Below the pieces are notes generated by a model. That model saw nothing but the letters and a program-made list of their open reading frames with translations, was not told the origin of the DNA and did no database searches. DNA of 49,067 nucleotides from Myxococcaceae bacterium (GTDB taxonomy: Bacteria; Myxococcota; Myxococcia; Myxococcales; Myxococcaceae): NCBI GenBank assembly GCA_019694595.1, contig JAIBBQ010000025.1, positions 1 to 49,067 of the forward strand. Reading direction: 5' to 3'. Both the position numbers and the translations under genes were made by a program. Positions 15,862 through 24,486 of the stretch are shown here, piece after piece (position 1 is the stretch's first letter; each line of letters starts with the position of its first letter).

Positions 15862-16686
15862 GTGCTCGCCTTCGCGCTCGGCGTCCAGCTGCTCGCCCTG
15901 GGGGCGACCCGCCCGGTCGACGTGGTCGTCTCGCGCGCGGTCGACGTGAGCCCCCAGGAGCAGACCGCCATCGCCGAGCGGCTGGTGCTCGCGCTGCGCG
16001 CCCAGGGAATGACCGCGGCGATGCCGGGCGACGTGGCGACCCGGCTCAAGGCGCTCGGTGCGTCGCGGCCCGAGTCGTGTGCCGCGGAGCGCAGCTGCGT
16101 CGCCCGCCTGGGCGCGCTCCTGCAGTCGTACTTCGTGGTCTCTGTCGACCTCGGCCGGGTGGCGGGCCAGCTCGCGGTGGCGGTGGAGGCCATCTCTCCC
16201 GCCGATGCGAAGGTGGTGGGCCACCGCGCGGGCACCGCCGGCACCAGCGACGCCGTGGCCCCGCTCCTCGAGAGCTTCGCCGCGCAGCTGCGCCCCAAGG
16301 TGCCCGACGTGCCCGAGCCCGAGGTCTCGCCCACGCCAAAGCTCGTGCCGGTGGCGGCGCCCGAGACTCCGGCCGTTCCTGCGCAGGCGGTGGAGGTGGC
16401 CGCCGCCCCGAGCCACCTGCCGGCCAAGGTGACCCTGGGCATCGCCGGCGCGCTCGCGGCCGGCAGCCTGGCGAGCCTGACCGCGGGGCTGGTCTTCAAG
16501 AGCCGCTTCGACGCCTCGCGCTCCCAGGTGGGCGGGCTGGAGGCCTCCCGCCTGCCGCAGGCCGATGCCCAGGCCCTCGCTGGCTCGGCGAACGCGGCCT
16601 TCAGCGTCGCGCTGGTGGGGGCGCTGCTGTCGGCGGCCACGCTCGGCGTGAGCGGGTTCCTCTGGCTCGGTCCCGGCGAAAGCTGA
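15862..16686 (+). CDS. Hypothetical exported/membrane protein
   Basis: A 274-residue protein with a GTG start and an N-terminal hydrophobic segment (FALGVQLLALGAT, a probable signal). Residues about 15-145 alternate strands and helices (AERLVLALRAQGM, CVARLGALLQSYFVVSVDL) in a way I do not recognise. A Pro/Val/Ala-rich linker follows (about 148-180), then two predicted membrane helices (LGIAGALAAGSLASLTAGL and FSVALVGALLSAATLG). It starts 50 bases after the kinase stop in the same direction and may be co-transcribed; TTGACT at 15828 could give it its own promoter. Function unknown; the context hints at a kinase partner. Confidence 0.65.
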   Translation: MLAFALGVQLLALGATRPVDVVVSRAVDVSPQEQTAIAERLVLALRAQGMTAAMPGDVATRLKALGASRPESCAAERSCVARLGALLQSYFVVSVDLGRVAGQLAVAVEAISPADAKVVGHRAGTAGTSDAVAPLLESFAAQLRPKVPDVPEPEVSPTPKLVPVAAPETPAVPAQAVEVAAAPSHLPAKVTLGIAGALAAGSLASLTAGLVFKSRFDASRSQVGGLEASRLPQADAQALAGSANAAFSVALVGALLSAATLGVSGFLWLGPGES

Positions 16687-16758
16687 GCCGGGCCGGGCGC
16701 TTCAACGCCCTTTACAGCGCCCCACGTTGGAAGCCGCGCGGGGGCCGTCGTCTTGCCT

Positions 16759-16777
16759 GGCGAGAGCGCAACTCGCC
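16759..16777 (+). other. Leader stem-loop next to ribosome site of the C39-like peptidase
   Basis: GGCGAG (16759-16764) pairs with CTCGCC (16772-16777) with a 7-base loop. It ends 3 bases before the AGGAG ribosome site of the peptidase gene, so it could influence initiation or mRNA stability. A second short hairpin, GGGCG/CGCCC (16695-16710) followed by TTT, lies just after the preceding gene and may be a weak terminator. Confidence 0.35.
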
Positions 16778-16791
16778 GCCAGGAGCCCGCC

Positions 16792-17973
16792 ATGTCGTCT
16801 CCCACCATCCGTCGCAAGAGCCCCATCGCCTTCGAGCCGCCCATCGCGCCCAGCCTGGCGCGCACCGAGCGCACGGCCGCGCTCCAGAAGGCCGCCGACG
16901 CCTTCGTCGCCACCAGCGCGAAGAAGGCGGTGGTGGCGAGCCCGTACACGCTGAGCGCCAAGGAACTCTCTCGCGGCGACAGCGGCGATGCGGTGCGGCT
17001 GCTGCAAGACGACCTGGTGGCGCTCGGGTACATGACCCAGGCGGGCATGAACACCGGCCCCGGCATCTTCGGGCCGCGCACCCAGGCGGGCGTGAAGGAC
17101 TTCCAGCGCGAGCACGGCCTGCCGCAGACCGGCATCACCGACCACGCGACCCGCGCGGCGATGCGCAAGGCGCTCGACGAGCTGGCCCAGTTCGACGCCC
17201 ACACCATCAAGCGCGGCATGAAGAACGCGTCGGTGCGCGCCTGGCAGGCCAAGCTGGTCGAGGCCGGGTACCTCTCGCAGGCCGCGGTCGACGCGCACCC
17301 CGGTGTGTTCGGCGGCAAGACCGAGGCGGCGACCAAGCAGTTCCAGGAAGACCACGGGCTCCACGTGAGCGGCGCGTGCGGGAGCGCCACCCGGGCCAAG
17401 ATGAAGAAGGTGCTGGCGGGCGAGGTGGCCAATGCCCCGGGGAAGGACGGCCAGGTCCGGCCGGTCCCGTACATCAACCAGCTCACCAGCGACGGTGGCG
17501 CCGACGACTGGAACGCGCAGTCGAACTGTGGGCCGACGTCGGTGGCGATGATCGCCAAGGCCTTCGGCAAGTTCGCCGGCTGGCGCGACGGCGACACGGT
17601 GGAAGAGGTGCGGCGGCTCGGCGGCGTGGGTGCCGACGGGGCAGGGGCCGACACCGTGGCGGCGATGGGGCGAGCCGCCGGCCTCACGTCCTACGGTCCG
17701 GTGTGGGGTGCCCAGCTCGACTGGATCCGCAGCCAGCTCGCGCAGGGCCACCTGGTGGCCGCCAACGGCAACCGCGGCGTCACGCTGGAGAACGCGAGCT
17801 TCAACGACGGTGTCACCGGCGGGCACTGGATCGTCGTCACCGGCATCGACAAGAACGGCAACTTCCTGGTGAACGACCCGTCGACCGACTGCCATTCACT
17901 CACCCCGGAGCAGCTCCAGCGGTACTTCAACTCGCACGAGTACGGCGGGGCGGCGGTGGCCTTCTCCAGCTGA
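16792..17973 (+). CDS. C39-like peptidase with two peptidoglycan-binding domains
   Basis: A 393-residue protein. The ATG at 16792 has AGGAG 6 bases upstream; an earlier in-frame start (16753) is not preceded by a ribosome site. Two PG_binding_1-type repeats (about residues 60-127 and 138-208, with core LLQDDLVALGYM, GVKDFQREHGLPQTG and AATKQFQEDHGL) precede a papain-like domain. The catalytic Cys is in SNCGPTSVAMI (near residue 245), the His in GGHWIVVTGID (near 345), and the Asp in LVNDPS. The fold matches C39_2-type peptidases. It probably cuts peptide bonds in or near the cell wall. No signal peptide is visible, so export is unexplained or the protein acts after lysis or through a dedicated secretion system. 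Confidence 0.82.
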   Translation: MSSPTIRRKSPIAFEPPIAPSLARTERTAALQKAADAFVATSAKKAVVASPYTLSAKELSRGDSGDAVRLLQDDLVALGYMTQAGMNTGPGIFGPRTQAGVKDFQREHGLPQTGITDHATRAAMRKALDELAQFDAHTIKRGMKNASVRAWQAKLVEAGYLSQAAVDAHPGVFGGKTEAATKQFQEDHGLHVSGACGSATRAKMKKVLAGEVANAPGKDGQVRPVPYINQLTSDGGADDWNAQSNCGPTSVAMIAKAFGKFAGWRDGDTVEEVRRLGGVGADGAGADTVAAMGRAAGLTSYGPVWGAQLDWIRSQLAQGHLVAANGNRGVTLENASFNDGVTGGHWIVVTGIDKNGNFLVNDPSTDCHSLTPEQLQRYFNSHEYGGAAVAFSS

Positions 17974-18023
17974 AGGTCGTTCGCCCGCGCGCGTCGTACG
18001 CCGGCAGGTGCTTCAATGTCGGC

Positions 18024-19076
18024 ATGAGGTGGTTCGCGGCGCTGCCGCTCGTGCTCACGGGGTGCCAGTGCGTCGCCACCGACGGCCTCACCTTCGGTTG
18101 CGAGGCCGACGGCGGGTGTCCGGCGGGCCGCCGGTGCGATGCGCCGAGCCAGCTCTGTCTGCCGGCGGATGCGGGGCAGGCGGCCGACGGCGGCCCCGAG
18201 GTGGACGCCGGAGTCGATGCTGGCGCCGACGCGGGGGGCGTCGACGCCGGGAAGGACGCGGGAGTGGATGCGGGCGCCGATGCGGGACTCGATGCGGGGC
18301 CGATGCCGAGCGGGGAGACCTGCGACGAGCCGTTTCCGCTCGACCTCGCGCACGGCGAGGCGGTGGTGACGGGAACGCTCGTCGGTGCGAAGGACGACGT
18401 GCTCGCGGCGTGCGCTCCGAGCCAGGCGCCGGACCTCGTGTACGCCTTCGACGGAGGTGGAGTGTTCACGGCCTCCGTCGACCGGCTGCCCGACAGCGGC
18501 ATTCACCCGCAGCTCATGGTGCGCAGCACCTGCGCCGGCACCAGCGCCGAGCTCTGCGTGCAGTGTTCCTGTGACGTGGGTGGCCGGGTGTTGCTCGCCC
18601 CGGGCCGCTGGTTCGTGGTCGTCGACAGCCGCTCCGGGCTCACCGGGCCGTACGCGCTCCACGCTGCCCTGGTGCCTGCGGTCAGCGGAGAGTCGTGCGA
18701 CTTCGCCGCCAGCCTCGCGCTCCTCGACGGCGGCTTCTCGGGCACCATCAGCCTCGCGGGCACCATCGACGAGCGCCAGCGGCCGCCGAGCTGCTCTCCC
18801 GGCGATGCCGGTCACGACCTGGTGGTGAAGTTCGTCACGCCGCGCGCGGGGAACCTCGGCGTCACCGCCAGCGCGCCGTTCACCCACGCGCTGGCGCTCA
18901 CCCGCGGAACGGCCTGCGCCACCGCGACCGAGGTCCTCGCCGCGTGCGACGCCGCCGACGCCGGGCCCGCGGCGGTGGCGGTCACTGCCGCTCCCGCGGG
19001 CACCTACTGGCTGTGGCTGTCGAGTCCCGAGCCCGCCCAGCAGGGCGCGCTGTCCGTCACCATCACCCTCGACTAG
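18024..19076 (+). CDS. DAG-linker lipoprotein, first of a tandem pair
   Basis: A 350-residue lipoprotein (MRWFAALPLVLTGC, lipobox LTGC). A Cys-rich segment follows the lipid anchor (CQCVATDG, GCEADGGCPAGRRC, SQLCLP). Residues about 57-93 are Asp-Ala-Gly units. The C-terminal 250 residues hold two similar beta-rich modules, beginning SGETCDEPFPLDLAHG and SGESCDFAASLALLDGG, each containing a PDLVYAF- or HDLVVKF-like strand and an LxVT segment; they resemble bacterial pre-peptidase C-terminal folds. The next gene (19126) is a clear paralogue with the same order of parts. Function unknown; display on the cell surface is inferred. Confidence 0.75.
   Translation: MRWFAALPLVLTGCQCVATDGLTFGCEADGGCPAGRRCDAPSQLCLPADAGQAADGGPEVDAGVDAGADAGGVDAGKDAGVDAGADAGLDAGPMPSGETCDEPFPLDLAHGEAVVTGTLVGAKDDVLAACAPSQAPDLVYAFDGGGVFTASVDRLPDSGIHPQLMVRSTCAGTSAELCVQCSCDVGGRVLLAPGRWFVVVDSRSGLTGPYALHAALVPAVSGESCDFAASLALLDGGFSGTISLAGTIDERQRPPSCSPGDAGHDLVVKFVTPRAGNLGVTASAPFTHALALTRGTACATATEVLAACDAADAGPAAVAVTAAPAGTYWLWLSSPEPAQQGALSVTITLD
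18204..18303 (+). repeat. Asp-Ala-Gly coding repeat
   Basis: About ten imperfect GAY-GCS-GGN units, often in 12-base pairs encoding DAGVDAGADAG. The units vary at third bases. They encode the extended linker of the first tandem lipoprotein. Confidence 0.65.
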
Positions 19077-19125
19077 CCCCCGCGAGCCCCGCGCACCTGG
19101 CCCCCGCTTGAGCCACAATGCCTCC

Positions 19126-20274
19126 ATGAAGTGGCTCGCCCTGGCCGCCCTGGCCACCACCGCCGGTTGCACCTGCGTCCGCACCGACGGGCTGGTCTTC
19201 GAGTGCGGGCCCGATGGCAGCTGCCCCACGGGCCTCACCTGCGACGAGGGACTGCAGCTCTGCCTGGCGGGCGACGGCGGCGGTTTCCTCGATGCCGGCG
19301 CAGACGCAGGCAGCGACGCCGGGCGCGATGGCGGCGTCGATGCGGGCGCCGATGCCGGGCGCGACGGTGGCCTCGATGGCGGCAGTGACGGCGGGGCCGA
19401 CGCGGGGCGCGACGGCGGACTCGATGGGGGGAGCGATGGGGGCCGCGACGGCGGGCTCGACGCGGGTGTCGACGCCGGGCCTTCGGGCGAGACGTGCAGC
19501 GACCCGTTCCCGCTCGACCTCTCGACCGGAAACGCCCTGGTCACCGGGACGCTGACCGGCACGCGCGACGACGTGGCCACCACCTGCATGGGCTTCGGGT
19601 CCGTCTCTCCGGGGCCCGACCTCGTCTACGCCTTCGACGGCGGCGGGGTGCTCGACGTCGACCTGCACCGGACCTCGGGCTCCTCGATGTGGCCCGAGCT
19701 CATGGTGCGCACCTCCTGCAGCGCGCCCACGTCCACCTTCTGTGGGCTGAGCAAGAGCGACACGCCCGTGGTGGCGCACCTGCTCCTGCCGCAGGGGCGC
19801 TGGTACCTGGTGGTCGACTGCGAGACGCAGAAGGGCCCGTACGAGATGGCGGTGAGCCTCAAGGCGCCGGTGGCTGGCGAGTGGTGCGAGAACCCGCTGC
19901 CGCTCACGCTGAGTGGCGCGCCGCTCACCGCGAGCACCATGGTGAGCCTGGCGGGCACCGAGGCCACCCGGCAGCGCCCTCCCAGCTGCTCCGACGCCGG
20001 GGTGGGCCACGACGTGGTGCTCAAGGTCACCACGCCCACCACGGGCAACCTCTCGGTGGTGGGCGTCGCCAACTTCGGCTTCGCGCTGGCGGTGACCGAG
20101 GGGCCCTCGTGCCCCAGCGCCAGCGAGCCCGCGGGGGCTTGCGGGGCCGACGGCGACGGCGGCCAGCTCTCGCTCAACGTGCCGGGAGCGCTCGCCGGCA
20201 CCTACTGGGTCTGGGTCTCGTCCACCTCGGCCGCCGGCCAGGGCACGGTCGACCTCACCGTGACCCTGCAGTAG
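19126..20274 (+). CDS. DAG-linker lipoprotein, second of a tandem pair
   Basis: A 382-residue paralogue of the preceding gene. It has a lipoprotein signal (MKWLALAALATTAGC), a matching Cys-rich start (CTCVRTDGLVFEC, GSCPTGLTC), a longer linker mixing DAG and DGG units (about residues 56-118), and the same two C-terminal modules (SGETCSDPFPLDLSTG, then GEWCENPLPLTLSG). PGPDLVYAFDGGGV is nearly identical to the first copy. The ATG at 19126 is chosen over the one at 19108 because the signal starts there. The pair probably arose by local duplication, with the linkers diverging fastest. Function unknown. Confidence 0.75.
   Translation: MKWLALAALATTAGCTCVRTDGLVFECGPDGSCPTGLTCDEGLQLCLAGDGGGFLDAGADAGSDAGRDGGVDAGADAGRDGGLDGGSDGGADAGRDGGLDGGSDGGRDGGLDAGVDAGPSGETCSDPFPLDLSTGNALVTGTLTGTRDDVATTCMGFGSVSPGPDLVYAFDGGGVLDVDLHRTSGSSMWPELMVRTSCSAPTSTFCGLSKSDTPVVAHLLLPQGRWYLVVDCETQKGPYEMAVSLKAPVAGEWCENPLPLTLSGAPLTASTMVSLAGTEATRQRPPSCSDAGVGHDVVLKVTTPTTGNLSVVGVANFGFALAVTEGPSCPSASEPAGACGADGDGGQLSLNVPGALAGTYWVWVSSTSAAGQGTVDLTVTLQ
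19291..19479 (+). repeat. Asp-Ala-Gly / Asp-Gly-Gly coding repeat
   Basis: Roughly twenty 9-base units alternate between GAT/GAC-GCN-GGN and GAC-GGN-GGN. The block is about twice as long as the matching one in the upstream paralogue, consistent with slippage or unequal crossing-over. Confidence 0.65.
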
Positions 20275-20387
20275 GCGCCGGGCGGGCCGGGAAGCCCCCA
20301 AGAAACACTGACGTTTTCGCTTGGCCCCTTCCTGGCACGGTGCTTTGAGGCCCCGTCGCTCGTCCTCGACGAAGGAGTCAGGTCCCC
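20275..20387 (+). promoter_or_regulatory. 113-bp upstream region of the barrel protein and lysine operon
   Basis: This region holds an AT-richer stretch (about 20299-20321) that is the most promoter-like part. A TGGCAC hexamer at 20333 resembles a sigma-54 -24 element, but the -12 GC is missing. A GAAGGAG ribosome site precedes the ATG at 20388. It probably carries the promoter for the barrel gene and possibly for lptM-lysA-dapA downstream. Confidence 0.3.
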
Positions 20388-22220
20388 ATGTGCCGCCTCG
20401 CTGCGCTGATCGCCATCGCGCTTCTGCCCTTTGCCGCCCAGGCGCAGGACGGAGGCGTGCCCGCCGCGGCGCTCAGTGACACCGAAGCGCTGCGCGCCGA
20501 GCTGCAGGCCGCCCGCAAGGAGCTCGCCGCGCTGCGCGACGAGGTCCACGCCAACGCCGCCAACCAGTCGGTGGCCCAGGGCTGGAGCGAGGAATTCGTC
20601 GACGAGAAGCGCAAGCTCGAGACCTTCGTTCCGGACGGGTACTTCCGCATCCGGCCCGAGCTGTTCCACCGCTTCGACCTCGGCCGCCAGGCGGACCCGT
20701 CGGGCTACACGGTGTTCCCGCGCTCGCCCATCAGCCAGCGCGACCGCACCAACGCGGGCGTGAACATGCGCTTCCGCTTCGAGCCGACCTTCAACATCTC
20801 GTCGGAAGTGCGCATCCGCGCGCAGGTCGACGCGCTCGACAACGTGCTCTTCGGTTCCACGCCCGACTACGCGTTCAGCCGCAACGTGCTCAACAACTAC
20901 GGCTGGGACCGCGACGCCTTCAGCATCTTCTCGGAGTCGCAGAGCGCGCCGAAGTCGGGCATCAACGCGCTGGCCGACTCCATCGCCTTCAAGCGGGTGT
21001 GGGGCGAGGTCTCGACCCCCGTCGGTATCCTGCGGTTCGGCCGCATGGGCAGCCACTGGGGCCTCGGCATGCTGCACAACGACGGCAGCTGCGAGAACTG
21101 CGACTTCGGCGACACCGTCGACCGCATCATGTTCGTCGCGGAGCCGTTCCAGGGCTGGTTCATCAGCCCGATGGTGGACTTCAACGCCGAGGGCGCGTCG
21201 GCGCGCATCGCCGGCGGGGCGCCCTTCGACCTCTCGCAGAGCGACGACAGCCACAGCTTCATCCTCGCCATCGCGCGCCGCGACACCGAGAGCCAGGCCA
21301 AGGCCATTCTCGAGGCGAACCGCACGGTGCTGAACTACGGCATCCACTTCACCTACCGGGTGCAGAAGAACGACCCGGCCGACTTCTACGGCCAGGCCTT
21401 CATCGACGAAGGCACCGTGGCGCCGAACGCGGGCGCCTACGTGCCGCGCAACGGCTCGCTGTTCATGCCCGACCTGTGGCTCAAGCTCGAGCGGAAGAAC
21501 TTCCGCATCGAGGCGGAGTTCGCCGGCGTGCTGGGCAACATCAACAACCGCGCCGAGACCGGCGCCGACGCCTTCCTCCCCGGCAAGAACCAGGCGCTGG
21601 GCGTCATCCAGTTCGGTGGCGTGCTCCAGGGCGAGTACCGCTTCCTCGACGGCGCGCTCCGCGTCGGCGGGGAGATCGGCTTCGCGTCGGGCGACCCCGC
21701 GCCCGGGTTCGGCAACTACCCGCGCCGCAAGGTCTCGGGCGCCGACAACAACACCCAGTACGGCGACATCGACGGCCCGCAGTACGCCTGCCAGTCGACC
21801 GGCGGCTGCACCGACAGCACCATCAAGAACTTCCGCTTCAACCGCGACTACCGGGTGGACATGATCCTCTTCCGGGAGATCCTGGGCGGCGTCACCGACG
21901 CCGTCTACTTCAAGCCCACCATCGACTACCGCATCACCGAAGGCTTCCACGTCTTCGGCGCCGGCATCTACTCGCGCGCGGTCTTCGCCGAGTCGACCCC
22001 GTCGGCGCAGGTGCTGACCAACGGCACGGTGCAGGCCGATGCCAACCTGGGCCTCGAGCTCAACGTGGGCGCGCGCTACCAGACGGAAGACGGGTTCTTC
22101 GGCGAGCTGCGCTGGGGCATCCTCTTCCCGCTCGGTGGCTTCGCCGACCCGCGCCCCAACGCGCCCACCACGCTCGACTCCGCGCAGGCGCTGCGCGCGG
22201 TGGTCGGCATTCACTTCTGA
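20388..22220 (+). CDS. Outer-membrane beta-barrel protein with N-terminal coiled coil
   Basis: A 610-residue protein with a cleavable signal (MCRLAALIAIALLPFAAQAQ). A short coiled coil follows (about residues 30-60, TEALRAELQAARKELAALRDE), then a long domain of alternating strands rich in Tyr/Phe/Arg (YFRIRPELFHRFDLG, VNMRFRFEPTFNISSEVRIR, YGIHFTYRVQKN). It ends VVGIHF, and the C-terminal Phe is the usual recognition signal for barrel insertion. The layout fits a myxobacterial outer-membrane family that I believe is TIGR04551; this naming is from memory. The substrate is unknown. It stops 8 bases before lptM. Confidence 0.75.
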   Translation: MCRLAALIAIALLPFAAQAQDGGVPAAALSDTEALRAELQAARKELAALRDEVHANAANQSVAQGWSEEFVDEKRKLETFVPDGYFRIRPELFHRFDLGRQADPSGYTVFPRSPISQRDRTNAGVNMRFRFEPTFNISSEVRIRAQVDALDNVLFGSTPDYAFSRNVLNNYGWDRDAFSIFSESQSAPKSGINALADSIAFKRVWGEVSTPVGILRFGRMGSHWGLGMLHNDGSCENCDFGDTVDRIMFVAEPFQGWFISPMVDFNAEGASARIAGGAPFDLSQSDDSHSFILAIARRDTESQAKAILEANRTVLNYGIHFTYRVQKNDPADFYGQAFIDEGTVAPNAGAYVPRNGSLFMPDLWLKLERKNFRIEAEFAGVLGNINNRAETGADAFLPGKNQALGVIQFGGVLQGEYRFLDGALRVGGEIGFASGDPAPGFGNYPRRKVSGADNNTQYGDIDGPQYACQSTGGCTDSTIKNFRFNRDYRVDMILFREILGGVTDAVYFKPTIDYRITEGFHVFGAGIYSRAVFAESTPSAQVLTNGTVQADANLGLELNVGARYQTEDGFFGELRWGILFPLGGFADPRPNAPTTLDSAQALRAVVGIHF

Positions 22221-22228
22221 GCCGGGCG

Positions 22229-22354
22229 GTGCTGCTGCGCGCGCTCGCGCTGCTGGGGCTCCTCGCGGCCTGCGGCATCAAGGGCCCGCCGCGTCCGCCC
22301 ACCCAGGCGGCGCCGGAGCCCGCCGACGCCGGCTGCTGCGGAGCCGCGCGGTGA
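22229..22354 (+). CDS. lptM: Small lipoprotein LptM (YifL-like)
   Basis: A 41-residue lipoprotein read from the GTG at 22229 to the TGA at 22352-22354. The signal LLRALALLGLLAAC leads straight into CGIKGPPRPP, the conserved Cys-Gly-hydrophobic-Lys-Gly-Pro start of LptM/YifL. In E. coli LptM helps the LPS translocon LptD mature; that role is assumed here. In many proteobacteria the gene lies next to lysA, as here, and its stop overlaps the lysA GTG by 4 bases. The tail ends with an unusual Cys-Cys pair. Confidence 0.75.
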   Translation: MLLRALALLGLLAACGIKGPPRPPTQAAPEPADAGCCGAAR

Positions 22355-23592
22355 ACCACTTCGAGTCCCGCCGGGGCGCGCTGTGGTGCGAAGGCGTGCC
22401 GCTCTCGCGCATCGCGCAGGCCGTGGGCACGCCCGCGTACGTGTACTCGTCGGCCACGCTGGAGCGGCACTACGCGGTGCTGTCCCAGGCTTTCCACGGC
22501 ATCGACCACCACCTCTGCTACTCGGTGAAGGCCTGCAGCACGCTGGCGGTGCTGAAGCTCTTCGCCCGCCAGGGCGCCTGGTTCGACATCGTGTCCGGGG
22601 GCGAGCTCGAACGGGTGAGCCGCGCGGGCGCCGACCCGGCGCGGGTGGTGTTCGCGGGCGTGGGCAAGACGCGCGACGAGATGGCGCTCGCGCTCCGGCG
22701 CGGCATCGCGCTCTTCAACGTCGAGAGCGCGGAAGAGCTCCAGGCGCTCGACGAGGTGGCGCGCCGGCTCAAGCGCAAGGCGCCGTTCGCGCTGCGGGTG
22801 AACCCCGAGGTCGACGCGCGCACCCACCGGTACATCGCGACCGGGCTCAAGACGTCGAAGTTCGGAGTGCCGCTGAAGGAAGCGCGCTCTCTCTACGCCC
22901 ACAGCCGCACGCTGCGCGGGCTCACCGCGGTGGGCATCGACTCGCACATCGGCTCGCAGCTCACCGACGAGCGGCCGATGCGCGAAGCGGTGACCGCGGT
23001 GGCGGCGATGTACCGCGACCTGCGCGCCGCCGGGTTCCCGCTGCGCTACCTCGACGTGGGCGGCGGGCTGGGCATCACCTACCGCGCCGAGCGCCCGCCG
23101 TCGGTGGAGCGCTACGCCCAGGTGGTGAGCGCGCCCCTGCGCGGGCTGGGGGCGACGCTCCTGGTCGAGCCGGGCCGCATGCTGGTGGGCAACGCCGCGG
23201 TGCTGCTCACCCGGGTGCTGTACCGCAAGCGCACTCCGGCGAAGCGCTTCGTGGTGGTCGACGCGGCGATGAACGACCTCATGCGCCCGGCGCTCTACGA
23301 GGCGTACCACGGCATCGAGGCGGTCGCGCCGCGGGCCGGCGCCCGGCAGAAGGTCGACGTCGCGGGCCCGGTCTGCGAGTCGGCCGACGTGCTGGGCAAG
23401 GACCGGCTGCTGCCGCCGCTCGAGCAGGGCGACCTGGTGGTGGTGCGCACCGCCGGGGCCTATGCGATGAGCATGGCGAGCAACTACAACTCCCGGCCGC
23501 GCGCCCCCGAGGTGCTGGTGCGCGGCTCGAAGTTTCGCGTGGTGCGCCAGCGCGAGACGGTGAACGACCTGATGCGCGGAGAGACGACATGA
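22351..23592 (+). CDS. lysA: Diaminopimelate decarboxylase
   Basis: A 413-residue PLP enzyme making L-lysine from meso-diaminopimelate. The PLP lysine is in CYSVKACSTLAVL, the glycine-rich phosphate site in LDVGGGLGITY, and the substrate and dimer motifs in HIGSQL, VEPGRMLVG, CESADVLGKDR and GAYAMSMASNYNSRPR. The GTG at 22351 overlaps the lptM stop, and the lysA stop overlaps the dapA start (ATGA), so lptM-lysA-dapA are tightly coupled. The length is normal. Confidence 0.96.
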   Translation: MNHFESRRGALWCEGVPLSRIAQAVGTPAYVYSSATLERHYAVLSQAFHGIDHHLCYSVKACSTLAVLKLFARQGAWFDIVSGGELERVSRAGADPARVVFAGVGKTRDEMALALRRGIALFNVESAEELQALDEVARRLKRKAPFALRVNPEVDARTHRYIATGLKTSKFGVPLKEARSLYAHSRTLRGLTAVGIDSHIGSQLTDERPMREAVTAVAAMYRDLRAAGFPLRYLDVGGGLGITYRAERPPSVERYAQVVSAPLRGLGATLLVEPGRMLVGNAAVLLTRVLYRKRTPAKRFVVVDAAMNDLMRPALYEAYHGIEAVAPRAGARQKVDVAGPVCESADVLGKDRLLPPLEQGDLVVVRTAGAYAMSMASNYNSRPRAPEVLVRGSKFRVVRQRETVNDLMRGETT

Positions 23593-24473
23593 CGCTCAAG
23601 CTCGAAGGCTCGATGACGGCGCTCGCCACGCCGTTCAAGAACGGTGCGCTCGACGAAGACGCCTACCGCAAGCACATCGACTTCCAGCTCGCGAGCGGCA
23701 CCCAGCTGCTCATTCCCATGGGGACCACGGGCGAGCCGGCGACCATGACCCCGGCGGAGCGGCGCCGCGCCATCGAGGTCTGCGTGCAGCACACCAAGGG
23801 GCGGGCCCCGGTGTTCGGCGGTGCGGGGTCGAACTCCACCGCGGAGACCATCGAAGGGGTGAAGGTCGCCCGCGAGCTCGGCTGCGACGGCGCCCTGGTG
23901 GTGACGCCGTACTACAACAAGCCCACGCAGGCCGGCGTGGTGCTCCACTACCAGCTGGTGGCCAAGGCGCACCCCGGCTTCCCGCTGATGGCCTACAACG
24001 TGCCGGGCCGCACCGGTTTCGACCTGCTGCCCGACAGCGTGCTGCGGCTGTGCGACGTGCCGGAAGTGGTGGCGCTCAAGGAAGCCACCGGGCTGGCCTC
24101 GCGCACCATCGACCTGGTGGAGCTGGTGGGCGAGCGCCTCGCGCTCCTGTCGGGCGACGACTTCACCGTGCTCCCCTTCATCGCCTGCGGCGGCAAGGGC
24201 GTGGTGTCGGTGAGCTCCAACGTGGTGCCACGGCAGATGGCGGACCTGGTCGCGGCGGCCCGCGGCGGGCAGATCGACAAGGCCCGGGCGCTCCAGGTGC
24301 TGCTCAACCCGCTCCACCGCCTGCTCTTCGTGGAATCGAACCCCATTCCGGTGAAGAAGGCGCTCGAGCTCATGGGCCGCTTCGGCCCCGACATTCGCCC
24401 TCCGCTCACCCCGATGACCGAGCCGAACGCGCAGAAGCTCCGCGCCGAGCTGCAGCGGCTCAAGGTGATCTGA
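23589..24473 (+). CDS. dapA: 4-hydroxy-tetrahydrodipicolinate synthase
   Basis: A 294-residue aldolase-fold enzyme that condenses pyruvate with aspartate semialdehyde, the first committed step to diaminopimelate and lysine. The family signatures are present: MTALATPFKNG, GTTGEPATMT, the catalytic Tyr in MAYNVPGRTG, and the Schiff-base Lys in VVALKEATG (about residue 163). It starts inside the lysA stop codon. A gap of 78 bases follows before the alpha/beta hydrolase gene. Confidence 0.96.
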   Translation: MTLKLEGSMTALATPFKNGALDEDAYRKHIDFQLASGTQLLIPMGTTGEPATMTPAERRRAIEVCVQHTKGRAPVFGGAGSNSTAETIEGVKVARELGCDGALVVTPYYNKPTQAGVVLHYQLVAKAHPGFPLMAYNVPGRTGFDLLPDSVLRLCDVPEVVALKEATGLASRTIDLVELVGERLALLSGDDFTVLPFIACGGKGVVSVSSNVVPRQMADLVAAARGGQIDKARALQVLLNPLHRLLFVESNPIPVKKALELMGRFGPDIRPPLTPMTEPNAQKLRAELQRLKVI

Positions 24474-24486
24474 ACACCCAGACAGG

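Noticed and set aside
20333-20348. TGGCAC followed by TTTGA, resembling a sigma-54 promoter
   Set aside because: The invariant GC of the -12 element at the right distance is missing, and no activator binding repeats are visible.
20388-24473. Horizontal transfer considered for the lysine operon and neighbouring barrel gene
   Set aside because: Base composition, GTG starts and overlap style match the rest of the window, and there are no mobile-element marks nearby.
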